Origin: Vampirovibrionales bacterium
GTDB lineage: Bacteria; Cyanobacteriota; Vampirovibrionia; Vampirovibrionales; Vampirovibrionaceae
Direction of reading: 5' to 3'
Assembly: GCA_016712355.1 (NCBI GenBank)
Contig: JADJRF010000005.1
Span: 1,612,001 to 1,676,000 of the forward strand
Length of the DNA: 64,000 nucleotides
Shown in pieces: positions 54,096 to 62,754 of this stretch. A program made the translations under genes and the position numbers. How positions within the stretch are numbered: position 1 is the stretch's first letter; each line of letters opens with the position of its first letter. The notes below the pieces were generated by a model. The model did no database searches and had not been told where the DNA came from. It was given only the letters and a program-made list of their open reading frames with translations.

Positions 54096-55199
54096 ATGCG
54101 ATTTACCGAAGACGTGAAAGAAGCGCTGCATCGCGCCCAAAAGTTAGCCCGCTCGGCCAAAGCTCCTCACGTAAGCGAACGGCTGGCCCTGTTAAGCGTG
54201 GTCGAGACGCTGCGCCCGTTTTCGCGCTTCGATTCCGCTCTGCGCGAGTTAAAAATCAAGCCGCGCGCCTTGCGCGACGCGCTGAAGTCTCTCCCTGACG
54301 CCCCAGCGCCTGCGGCTTCTGTCGCGGACCCGCTTTCGTCCGAGGCGGGCGGCGCGGACATGGCGCGTTATCCCGCGCCGCTGCGTCCCCTGCTCGCGCG
54401 TCTGCTGCAACGAGGCGACGCAAGCGGCGAAGCGCTGGATATGGATGCGCTGACGCAAGCTTGTTTGCAGGCGGATGATCCGCCGATGCGCGAGGCGCTC
54501 TCCTCGCTGGGCTTGACGTCCGCCTCGTGGCGCGGCGCGAGCGAATCGCTCAATGGGCGCCGTATCGCGGCGATGCCTGCCCGTCGCTTCTGGAGCGCGC
54601 TGTATATCCTGCGCGAAATTGCTGAACTGGTCGTGATCGTGTTGACGTTTCTGGTGCTGATTCGCGAAGGGCTGGGCGAACCCCGCCTCATCCCCTCGCC
54701 GTCGATGCTGCCGACGCTACAGGTAGGCGATCGCGTGATTGTCGAGAAGCTCTCGCATTGGGTGCGGCCTTATCAGCGCGGCGATATTCTGGTGTTTTAT
54801 CCGCCGGAGCCGGAAGCCGTGATTCACAATGATCCGCTCAGCGCGCTTTTGCGGATGAGCGGCTTTTCCGCCCTGATTCACAACAAGCCCGATGACCCCG
54901 TGGATCGGGCGTTTATCAAGCGGCTCATAGGTCTGCCGGGCGATACGTTCCAGGTGGTTCCCAATGTGGGCGTCAAAATCAATGGCCGTCTGCTGCAAGA
55001 GCCCTACGTCGCGGCGCTGCCCGAGCTCTGCGTCAGCGCCTGCGAGCCGCGCGTGATTCCCAAGGGACAATATTTTATGATGGGCGATAACCGAAACGAC
55101 AGCAAAGACAGCCGCTATTTTGGCTACCAACCGGCGTCGCGGGTGCTGGGGCGCGCCGTGTTCCGCATTTTTCCGCTGAATCGCATCGGAACGTTGTAG
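54096..55199 (+). CDS. lepB: Signal peptidase I with Clp-N-like N-terminal domain
   Basis: Protein of 367 residues. Residues 1-150 form two helical units resembling the ClpA/ClpC N-terminal repeat (RFTEDVKEALHRAQKLA ... LRELKIKPRALRDAL; second unit about 92-150). A transmembrane helix (about 172-192) is followed by signal peptidase I: catalytic Ser203 in IPSPSMLPTL, general base Lys275 in AFIKRLIGLPGD, and GDNRNDSKDSRYFG. The enzyme cleaves Sec/Tat signal peptides. The ATG is chosen for AGGA 12 bases upstream. The fused cytosolic domain is unusual. Confidence 0.9.
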   Translation: MRFTEDVKEALHRAQKLARSAKAPHVSERLALLSVVETLRPFSRFDSALRELKIKPRALRDALKSLPDAPAPAASVADPLSSEAGGADMARYPAPLRPLLARLLQRGDASGEALDMDALTQACLQADDPPMREALSSLGLTSASWRGASESLNGRRIAAMPARRFWSALYILREIAELVVIVLTFLVLIREGLGEPRLIPSPSMLPTLQVGDRVIVEKLSHWVRPYQRGDILVFYPPEPEAVIHNDPLSALLRMSGFSALIHNKPDDPVDRAFIKRLIGLPGDTFQVVPNVGVKINGRLLQEPYVAALPELCVSACEPRVIPKGQYFMMGDNRNDSKDSRYFGYQPASRVLGRAVFRIFPLNRIGTL

Positions 55200-55221
55200 C
55201 CATAAAGTCAGACGTTGCGCA

Positions 55222-55806
55222 TTAATCGTCGCGCACGCGCATATCGTCGTCGTCGGAGCGGATTTTTTCGGCGCGCTGAGCGCTGTTAATGGTGATCTCG
55301 TTGGTCTTGTGTTCGATGGTCGTGAGAAAGCGCTCTTCAAAGCGCTTGAGCATCATTCGCGCGGAATCGCGTCCCTGATTGACGTAGGCCTTGGTGATGA
55401 CGCCCACGGACTCGCTTTCGGGCGCGTGCTGCGTGCGCTGGCACAGGCGCAGATAGTCCTGTACGACTTCCACCAGCGAGATGATATGGTTGGCCATAAA
55501 CATTTTGTGTTCCGGCGACAGGACAAAGAGATAGTTCATTGTCTGGTGCATGGCCGGATGCGCGTCATAGTCGCGTTTGCGCTGCTTGGACTTAAAGAGC
55601 GCCAGCACCTTGTCGCTGCCCAGCGACTTAAATTGCGAGATCATCTCGTTGACCTTGAACTCGCGCTCCGCCAATATCGAAATTCCGTCGCAGATGATGG
55701 TCTTGAACTCATCGGGAAACGCCATCATCAACTGCACGGCGACCGAGAGGCGCTTGTCGCGGTCATACCAGCGCTGGGTGGGGGGCGGACTCTTGTCGAG
55801 GGGCAT
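55222..55806 (-). CDS. RWYD-motif protein of unknown function
   Basis: Protein of 194 residues, all-helical by composition. Near the N-terminus is QRWYDRDKRLSVAVQLMMAF, the same unit as the repeats in the 120-residue protein downstream of murA. The rest is a helical body and a very acidic C-terminal tail (RSDDDDMRVRDD). There is no signal or membrane segment. It is convergent with lepB. Confidence 0.75.
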   Translation of the reverse strand: MPLDKSPPPTQRWYDRDKRLSVAVQLMMAFPDEFKTIICDGISILAEREFKVNEMISQFKSLGSDKVLALFKSKQRKRDYDAHPAMHQTMNYLFVLSPEHKMFMANHIISLVEVVQDYLRLCQRTQHAPESESVGVITKAYVNQGRDSARMMLKRFEERFLTTIEHKTNEITINSAQRAEKIRSDDDDMRVRDD

Positions 55807-56094
55807 CGTGAGCGGCGTCTTCCTGCAGGCGTTATGTTTCAGGCGTTCTTTATGGTGACGCCTGGGCGCGCAAAGGGCATCGGTTAAATAGAGGTTAAAT
55901 CGCGCCCGGAATCCCCCTGAAGCCTTTTGCCGTCGGTATTATGGAAAAAGCGCGCGCTCGGTCGCTTGCTTGATGGGCGCGGGATGCGCTTTTGAGTATA
56001 ATGCCCTTTAGCCGCTGTCTCGCGGCGCGCTCTGCGTTCTTGAAGGATTCTCCCGTTTAGTAGGCTCTGTAATTGAGAGGCGTTCGTCTTTTTC

Positions 56095-57390
56095 ATGAAA
56101 ACGCGACTGACTCAATGGTCTGTTTCCTGCGCCCTGACAATCGCGCTGGCGATCGGCGCTTCTGCGGCCCCGGTCTGGGCCTATGCGCCGGCGACGCTGT
56201 ACGACGACGTGTGGAAGCTGATTAACACGCGCTTTGTCGATGGCTCCAAGAACGGGCAGGACTGGAACATCTGGCGCAATCGCTACGACGACGTCATTAA
56301 AACCAACGACGACGCCTTTGTCGCCATCGAAACCATGCTGGCGAGTCTTAACGATCGGTATACGCGTTTTCTGACGCCTGATGAGTTCGCCGAAGAAGGC
56401 CGCTCGATCCAGGCCACGCTCTTTGGCATCGGCATCCAGATTGGCAATCGGGATGAGAAGCTGGTCATTATTGCGCCGATCGAAGATACCCCGGCGGCGC
56501 GCGCGGGCCTGATGGCTGACGACGAAATTCTCAAAATTGAAGACGTGCAGGCCAAAGGCATGGACGTGAAAGACGCCGCCGATCTCATTCGCGGCGAAAA
56601 GGGCAGTAAGGTGCACTTGCTGATTCGGCGCAAAGACAAGCCGGATACCGTGTATGAGGTGATGCGCGACGAAATCAAACTCAAAGCCGTCAGCGACAAG
56701 CCGCCCTTTGAGACGCCGATTCCTGCCAATATTGGCTATATCAAGATTTCAACCTTTCTCAGCGCTAACGCCGCCTTCGAAATGCGCAATGCGCTGAAGG
56801 CCGTCAGCGATAAAAAAGGCTATATCATTGATCTGCGCTCCAATCCCGGCGGCCTGTTGTCTAACGCCATCAGCATCGCCGATTTCTTTCTCGACGGGGG
56901 CGCGATTGTCAGCACGGTCGACCGCGACGGCTACAAAAAAGTAAGCCCCGCCACCGCCCGCCAGCTCACCGATAAGCCTCTGGTGGTCCTCATCGACAAG
57001 GGCAGCGCCAGCGCCAGCGAAATCCTCAGCGGCGCGCTGCGCGATAATAATCGCGCGATTCTGGTGGGGCAGACGTCGTTTGGTAAGGGCCTGGTGCAGG
57101 AAATCAACCCACTGCCCGGCGATGCGGGCGTCAATATTACGACGCAGCGCTATTTGACGCCAAACGATACGGATATCAACAAGAACGGCATTGTGCCCGA
57201 TATCGTCGTTGAACTCAAAGAAGACGATATCAAGGCCAAGAAAGACAAACAGCTTGAGGTGGCTATTTCTGCGATGGAAGAGCGCCTGAGCGGCAAATCA
57301 ATCAAGGCCATTCAAAGCCGTAATCTGTTGCAGAACGCCGTTGCGCCTGCGGTTAAAGAAGACGCCGAAGCGGTTGCGCCGAAGTCCTGA
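56095..57390 (+). CDS. ctpA: Carboxyl-terminal processing protease (S41)
   Basis: Periplasmic serine protease of 431 residues: signal peptide (about 1-29, cleaving near VWA), N-terminal helices, PDZ domain (about 100-185) and S41 core with catalytic Ser in KGSASASEILSGAL and Lys in TSFGKGLVQ. It cleaves C-termini of exported proteins. TATAAT at 55997-56002 is a likely -10 box. Confidence 0.95.
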   Translation: MKTRLTQWSVSCALTIALAIGASAAPVWAYAPATLYDDVWKLINTRFVDGSKNGQDWNIWRNRYDDVIKTNDDAFVAIETMLASLNDRYTRFLTPDEFAEEGRSIQATLFGIGIQIGNRDEKLVIIAPIEDTPAARAGLMADDEILKIEDVQAKGMDVKDAADLIRGEKGSKVHLLIRRKDKPDTVYEVMRDEIKLKAVSDKPPFETPIPANIGYIKISTFLSANAAFEMRNALKAVSDKKGYIIDLRSNPGGLLSNAISIADFFLDGGAIVSTVDRDGYKKVSPATARQLTDKPLVVLIDKGSASASEILSGALRDNNRAILVGQTSFGKGLVQEINPLPGDAGVNITTQRYLTPNDTDINKNGIVPDIVVELKEDDIKAKKDKQLEVAISAMEERLSGKSIKAIQSRNLLQNAVAPAVKEDAEAVAPKS

Positions 57391-57472
57391 TTGCATCAGC
57401 CTGATTAAATCAGGAAGACAGGGTCTGGCTCTGGGGCCTTGCGCGATACGCCTCTGACGACGCCCTGCGGCG

Positions 57473-58831
57473 TTACTGAACCCACAGGGCGATGGCTTTT
57501 GCGGGGTCAAGCCCCGAACCGTTATCGAGGCATACCCGGGTAAACGGACCTGTCTGGGACGCCCCGACGCTGGCGAGCGCTTCGTGAACATGCCCGAACA
57601 CATGGCCGCTCACGCCCGCATGCGCTAACGGCGCGGCGCTGGCTTTGGCGTTGGATTGCCGCAGCGTTAAGAATCCTGTTTTGCCGTGATTGGTCAAAAA
57701 CTGACTGAAGGCATTGCCCAGGGTTGCGTTGGCGTCGTCCAGAGATCCCAGCGTCCGGGATTTTTCCAGAAAGCGGCTCGGGAGCCGGCTCTCAAAAAAG
57801 GCGATGCGTTCGGCGCTCAGGGGCGGCTCTTTTCTGGAGAAAACATCCTTGAGCCGGTAGCGCGTGAAGTCCTGATACAGCGCATTGGCCGCCTTCGCAA
57901 ATTCCGGCAGGGTTTGCGGCGTGAGATCCGTGTGACGCCCCTGCCAGTAGCCGCCCTGGCGCATAAAGCGTACGAGATCGCGCATATGATCGCTGGTGAT
58001 CGGCGCATGGGTGATGAGCGTATGGCCGCCGCGTCCGTCAGGCGTCAGGTGAATCAGCTTTTGATTGGAGAGGTAGCGCGCGTATTGTCGTTGCCATCTG
58101 GGGATGTCTTCCTTTGGGGTGAGATGCAGCGACTGGGCGAGTGAATTCTTGCCCGGGCCCTCGCTTTTAAGCGCCTTGCGCGCGGTGAACTGCCGATCGG
58201 CCAGCAAGCGCAGCACGTCGAAATCGTGATTGGACGCCACGACGTCAATGTGATTGCTAAAGCGATTGCACAGCGAAACGATAGGGCGATCGGCCATGGC
58301 GGCCTTGTCGCCGATTGTATCGCCTGCCAGTGTCAGACGCCGCTCGGGGTTGGCCCATTTCATCTCGTCGTCGATAATCTGCTGGATTTTTTTGAGTTCG
58401 CGTTTGGCCTCATGGCGCGACACGTCGCAATTCTTTTTCAGCAGACGCTCGACATTGGTGAGCGCTTGCTTGAAGGCGAATGCGTTCTCGGCGCTGATCG
58501 TCACATGACCGCTGGCGATGAGCGTATCCAGCAGCTTGACGGGGTTGCCGTACAAGTCGCCCGCCACGACGTGATTCGCTTGACGCAGCTTCCGCGCGGC
58601 GCCTTTGGCGTCGAGTCTGGACGAAACGATGATTTTTGCGCCATTTGCTTCTTTTGAGGGCTTTAAGAGCTTGAATTGGGTCTTCACGGCTTGCAGCGGC
58701 GAAGCGAACGTATCGGCGTTGCCCGCCAGCGCGTGGCTGGTTGTTTGACGCGCTCCTGTCAATGCCTGTGCCGCTTCCGGCAAGCGAATCTGATGCAGCC
58801 CCTGCTGTAGCGAATGTATCGTGATGCTCAA
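57473..58831 (-). CDS. PPP-like metallophosphatase with effector-like features
   Basis: About 452 residues. Spaced metal motifs of the calcineurin/PPP fold: GDLYGN (91-96; the usual His is Tyr), AGDTIGDKA (169-177), ASNHDFDVL (199-207), ITHAPI (274-279) and FGHVHE (413-418). A ~75-residue N-terminal region carries no signal. The layout resembles metallophosphatases I know from Legionella/Coxiella effector lists, which is an inference only. TTG start with GGGAG 7 bases upstream; an ATG at 58906 is the alternative. Confidence 0.78.
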   Translation of the reverse strand: MSITIHSLQQGLHQIRLPEAAQALTGARQTTSHALAGNADTFASPLQAVKTQFKLLKPSKEANGAKIIVSSRLDAKGAARKLRQANHVVAGDLYGNPVKLLDTLIASGHVTISAENAFAFKQALTNVERLLKKNCDVSRHEAKRELKKIQQIIDDEMKWANPERRLTLAGDTIGDKAAMADRPIVSLCNRFSNHIDVVASNHDFDVLRLLADRQFTARKALKSEGPGKNSLAQSLHLTPKEDIPRWQRQYARYLSNQKLIHLTPDGRGGHTLITHAPITSDHMRDLVRFMRQGGYWQGRHTDLTPQTLPEFAKAANALYQDFTRYRLKDVFSRKEPPLSAERIAFFESRLPSRFLEKSRTLGSLDDANATLGNAFSQFLTNHGKTGFLTLRQSNAKASAAPLAHAGVSGHVFGHVHEALASVGASQTGPFTRVCLDNGSGLDPAKAIALWVQ

Positions 58832-59104
58832 ATCCCGCTCCCTGCGTCTACGCGCGACGCGAACGTCGGCTGACGCTGATATAACCAGATACTCCCTCTC
58901 CTGCATAAAACCCGGCCCGCGATTTTTGATGCGCGTGCGGCAAGAGGCGTCATTCAATCGTCATAAAACCGTGAGACGCTTGCCTGAGAAGACGTCGCCC
59001 CGCGTTACATCTCGAAACAACCCATGACGCTTTGTTTTACGCGGGTTGCCAACTGATTTACAGTGAGCCCTGACGGGTTCCGTAAAATGGGGTTGTCGCA
59101 AGCC

Positions 59105-59731
59105 ATGAGCCTTTTGCCCAAGGAAGAAAAGTTTTATCACATGATGGAAGAGCTGGCAGGCTTTGCCTACCAGAGCGTCGAGCAGTTGAATCGCATCGTG
59201 CGCGACGACGACCCCATGGCCATTGTCCAGATTGGGCAGTCGATGTCTGAAATCAAGGCCAAGGCCAAGCGCTGTTACTACAATATGACCAGCGAAATTT
59301 GCCGGACGTTTATTACGCCGTTCGACCGCGAAGATATTCAGGCCTTTGGCCATACGTTGTATAAAATCCCGAAAATCGCCGACAAAATTCAGGAGCGGAT
59401 GATTGTTCATCGCTTGCAGCCTTTTAACGGCGATTTCACGAGTCTGGTGGACATTATCTCGCAGCAAAACGAAGCGCTGAAAGCCGTTATCGGCATTCTC
59501 AACAATAATCGCAAACTCAACGAAATGAACGAACGCGTCGCCACGCTCCACGAACTCGAAGATCGCGGCGATCATTTACTGGGGCGACTTATCGCCGATT
59601 TATTCTGGAGTATCTCTGATACGCGCGAATTGATTCTGCGCAAGGATATTTACGAGATGCTCGAAGAAGTGACCGACTATTACCGCGACTGCGCCAACGT
59701 GGCGTTACAGATTGTCCTGAAGCATAGCTGA
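59105..59731 (+). CDS. DUF47 (PhoU-like) phosphate transport regulator
   Basis: Protein of about 208 residues, all helical, PhoU-like, with the family start LLPKEEKFYHMMEELAG and the metal-site FITPFDREDI. DUF47 proteins are encoded next to Pit transporters and modulate them; here pit follows after 51 bases. Start is ATG 59105 or 59087. Confidence 0.93.
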   Translation: MSLLPKEEKFYHMMEELAGFAYQSVEQLNRIVRDDDPMAIVQIGQSMSEIKAKAKRCYYNMTSEICRTFITPFDREDIQAFGHTLYKIPKIADKIQERMIVHRLQPFNGDFTSLVDIISQQNEALKAVIGILNNNRKLNEMNERVATLHELEDRGDHLLGRLIADLFWSISDTRELILRKDIYEMLEEVTDYYRDCANVALQIVLKHS

Positions 59732-59782
59732 GATACGCAGAGCCCAAGACACCCACACTGACGGGAGACGAGACTGACGGCG

Positions 59783-60805
59783 ATGGATGCCTTTCCCTTT
59801 ATGCTGGCGCTCATTGTGGTGTTGGCGCTGGCCTTTGACTTTATTAACGGCTTTCATGACGCCGCCAACGCCATTGCGACCGTGGTTTCGACGCGCGTTC
59901 TATCGCCCCGCTCGGCGGTGATATTTGGCGCTGTCTTCAACCTGCTGGGCGCCTTGCTTGGCACCGAGGTCGCGGCTACCATCGGCAAGGGGCTGGTGGA
60001 AGCCAAAGCGGTGTCGATGGAGCTGGTGCTGTTTGCGCTGATTGGCGCGATTGTCTGGAATCTTATCACCTGGCGCCTGGGGCTGCCGACGAGCTCTTCT
60101 CACGCGCTGATTGGCTCGTTGATGGGCGCGGTCTGTTTCTCGCTGCCGGACTGGCGCGGGCTCAATCTGGTGTATTGGTCCAAAGTCCTGGAAAAAGTCA
60201 TTTATCCGATGTTTCTGGCCCCGGTGGTCGGCATCACGGTGGGCTTTATCGTGATGGCCCTGCTCACGTGGGTGGTCTATCGCGTGTCGGTGCATAACAT
60301 CAACCGGGTCTTCGGCAAGCTTCAGATTGTATCGGCGGGCGTGATGGCGCTGAGCCACGGCCATAATGACGCGCAGAAATCCATGGGTATTATTGCGCTG
60401 GCGCTCGTGACGTACTATCCCAGCCAGCAGTTTGAAGTGCCCCTGTGGGTGATCCTCTCCTGCGCGCTGGCGATGGGCGCAGGGACGCTGAACGGCGGCT
60501 GGCGCATTATTCGAACGCTGGGCAGTAAAATGATCAAGCTTCAGCCGATTCATGGTTTTGCCGCCGAAACCACTGCCGCCGGGATTATTATGAGCGCCTC
60601 TCATTTTGGTCTGCCGCTGAGTACCACGCACGTGATCTCATCGGCCATTATGGGGGTGGGGGCCACCAAGCGGCTGTCGGCGGTGCGCTGGGGCGTGGTG
60701 GGGAATATCGTCTGGGCCTGGGTGCTGACGATTCCGCTGACGTTCCTGTTTTCGGGCTTTTTGACGACGCTGTTTCTGCACATCAAGCAGTGGGCGCACG
60801 GCTAG
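59783..60805 (+). CDS. pit: Inorganic phosphate transporter (PiT family)
   Basis: Low-affinity cation:phosphate symporter in the inner membrane, 340 residues. Both PiT signature halves are present: FINGFHDAANAIATVVSTR and SHGHNDAQKSMGI, with TSSSHALIGS and STTHVISSAIMG. Forms an operon with the DUF47 gene. Confidence 0.96.
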   Translation: MDAFPFMLALIVVLALAFDFINGFHDAANAIATVVSTRVLSPRSAVIFGAVFNLLGALLGTEVAATIGKGLVEAKAVSMELVLFALIGAIVWNLITWRLGLPTSSSHALIGSLMGAVCFSLPDWRGLNLVYWSKVLEKVIYPMFLAPVVGITVGFIVMALLTWVVYRVSVHNINRVFGKLQIVSAGVMALSHGHNDAQKSMGIIALALVTYYPSQQFEVPLWVILSCALAMGAGTLNGGWRIIRTLGSKMIKLQPIHGFAAETTAAGIIMSASHFGLPLSTTHVISSAIMGVGATKRLSAVRWGVVGNIVWAWVLTIPLTFLFSGFLTTLFLHIKQWAHG

Positions 60806-60907
60806 GACCGATGCAGGCAGGCGCTTGCGTCGCGCGCGCGAGCGTGACACCATAAGGCGCTCGACGCCTCCCGCGCGTCGGTTATCGTTTGAGAGGAGAT
60901 ACCCGTT

Positions 60908-61195
60908 ATGCCTACCGCTACGAAAGTTCGCGCCAGCCATTTGCTGGTAGCGAGTGAAGAAGAAGCCCGGCAACTGCGTCAGGAAATCCAGGACGGCGCC
61001 AGTTTTGCCAGCGTCGCCGAGCGCGTATCCAAATGTCCGTCTGGCAAACAGGGCGGCGATTTGGGGTTTTTTGGCCGGGGTCAAATGGTGCCGGAATTCG
61101 ATCAGGCGGCCTTCTCGCAGCCTGTCGGCGAATTGTCCGAACCCATTAAAACCCAGTTCGGCTGGCACTTGCTGGTGGTGACCGATCAACAATAA
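60908..61195 (+). CDS. Parvulin-type peptidyl-prolyl isomerase (PpiC-like)
   Basis: Protein of 95 residues consisting of a single parvulin domain: VRASHLLVASEEEA, CPSGKQGGDLGFFGRGQMVPE and GWHLLVVTD. There is no signal peptide, so it is probably cytosolic, like E. coli PpiC. AGGAG lies 9 bases before the ATG. A strong terminator follows. Confidence 0.95.
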   Translation: MPTATKVRASHLLVASEEEARQLRQEIQDGASFASVAERVSKCPSGKQGGDLGFFGRGQMVPEFDQAAFSQPVGELSEPIKTQFGWHLLVVTDQQ

Positions 61196-61218
61196 CCCGG
61201 CGGGTTTCCAGTTATTTC

Positions 61219-61269
61219 AATCCCTTCCCTCTTCTTAATGAGACCCCTCGTGAGAGGGGAGGGATTTTT
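61219..61269 (+). terminator. Long-stem terminator after the parvulin gene
   Basis: AATCCCTTCCCTCT pairs with AGAGGGGAGGGATT over 14 positions (one G-T), followed by a short T run. Confidence 0.8.
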
Positions 61270-61307
61270 AGCAGGCAGGCCCGTTGTCTTAACCGGCGAC
61301 AGGGGGC

Positions 61308-62597
61308 CTAGCGCGGGGCGTCGGGGTCAAGATAGCGCGCGCCAATGAGCGCTTCGGGCAGAAACGTTTGCGCCTGATCCGGATGATCGTGCGTGTACAC
61401 GTACCCCTCGCCATGGCCATGTTGGGCGGCGCCCGGATAATGCGCGTCTCTCAGATGCGGCGGCACCGGATACGCCTTGCCCCGCTGCTGAATATCGGCA
61501 AGCGCGGCGTCGATGGCGCGATACGCGTGGTTGGATTTCGGCGCGCGGGCCACATAGGCCGTCGCCATGGCAAGCGGGATGCGGCCTTCCGGCAGACCTA
61601 GCCGCTCGACGGCTTCTGCGGCGGCATTGGCGACCACCAGAGCGGTTGGACGCGCGAGCCCGACGTCTTCGCTCGCAGTGACCACCAGACGGCGCGCAAT
61701 AAAGCGCGGGTCTTCGCCTGCGGCAATCATTTTGGCGAGCCAGTAGAGGGCGGCGTCCGCGTCGCCGCCGCGCATGCTTTTCTGATACGCCGAAGCGTGA
61801 TCGTAATGCTCATCGCCCTGTCGATCGTAGTTCAGCCGGTTTTGTCGCGCGAGCCGCTCCAGATGCTCAATACTGACCTGTCTGGCGCCGTCTGGCGAGA
61901 CAGGAGCCGATTTAACCGCAATCTCAAGCAGCGTCAGCGCGCTGCGTCCGTCGCCATTGGCGTAATCCGCCAGAAAACCCGCCGCCTGCTCGTCCAGATG
62001 GACGGCGGGGCCTTTCTCGCGCAAAAACGCGACGCCGCGCGCAATCAGGGCGAGAATATCGGCGCGGGTCAGCGCATCGAGACGAATCACCAACACGCGC
62101 GACAGCAGCGGGGCGATGACCTGAAACGACGGATTCTCCGTCGTGGCGCCCATCAGCGTGATGACGCCATTTTCAACATGCGGCAGAATGGCGTCCTGCT
62201 GGGTTTTGCTGTAGCGGTGAATCTCGTCGATAAATACCACGGTGGGCCGGCCCGAGGTCTTGAGGGCGTCGAGGGCTTCGGCGATGGTTTCGCGTAATTC
62301 CTTCACACCGCTGTTCACTGCGCTGAGTTCGGCGAAACGCGCGTCCGAGCGCTTGGCGATCAGGCGGGCCAGAGTGGTTTTTCCCACGCCCGGCGGTCCC
62401 CAGAATAACAACGAAGTGAGTTCGCCTGAGGCATACAGATTGCGCAGGGGCGACGCGTCTCCCATCACGGCGCTTTGCCCGAGGAACGCCTCCAGCGTTT
62501 TGGGACGCAACAACTCCGCAAGCGGGGCGCGACGATTGCGCTCGGCCAGAGCGTCCAACAGGTTGGGCGATTTCGGGTCGGCGCGGTAGCCTGCCAT
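61308..62597 (-). CDS. rarA: Replication-associated recombination protein A
   Basis: AAA+ ATPase (RarA/MgsA/WRNIP1) acting at stalled replication forks, 429 residues. Walker A is GPPGVGKTTLARLIA, Walker B VVFIDEIHRYSKTQQDA, sensor 1 LMGATTENPSFQ, followed by the C-terminal oligomerisation domain with HDHPD. GGAG lies 7 bases before the ATG. Confidence 0.97.
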   Translation of the reverse strand: MAGYRADPKSPNLLDALAERNRRAPLAELLRPKTLEAFLGQSAVMGDASPLRNLYASGELTSLLFWGPPGVGKTTLARLIAKRSDARFAELSAVNSGVKELRETIAEALDALKTSGRPTVVFIDEIHRYSKTQQDAILPHVENGVITLMGATTENPSFQVIAPLLSRVLVIRLDALTRADILALIARGVAFLREKGPAVHLDEQAAGFLADYANGDGRSALTLLEIAVKSAPVSPDGARQVSIEHLERLARQNRLNYDRQGDEHYDHASAYQKSMRGGDADAALYWLAKMIAAGEDPRFIARRLVVTASEDVGLARPTALVVANAAAEAVERLGLPEGRIPLAMATAYVARAPKSNHAYRAIDAALADIQQRGKAYPVPPHLRDAHYPGAAQHGHGEGYVYTHDHPDQAQTFLPEALIGARYLDPDAPR

Positions 62598-62754
62598 CGG
62601 CGTCTCCTTTTGCGCTTATTATAACGAACGGGCAGGGGGATTGCCGCGCGCGCTCCCCATTCCGGCGAATTTGACGTTACAATAGACGCATGCCTTGCGC
62701 AGATAGCGCAAAGGCGTTATTCGACAGAATCCTGTGATACAGGAGAGGCCTGTT

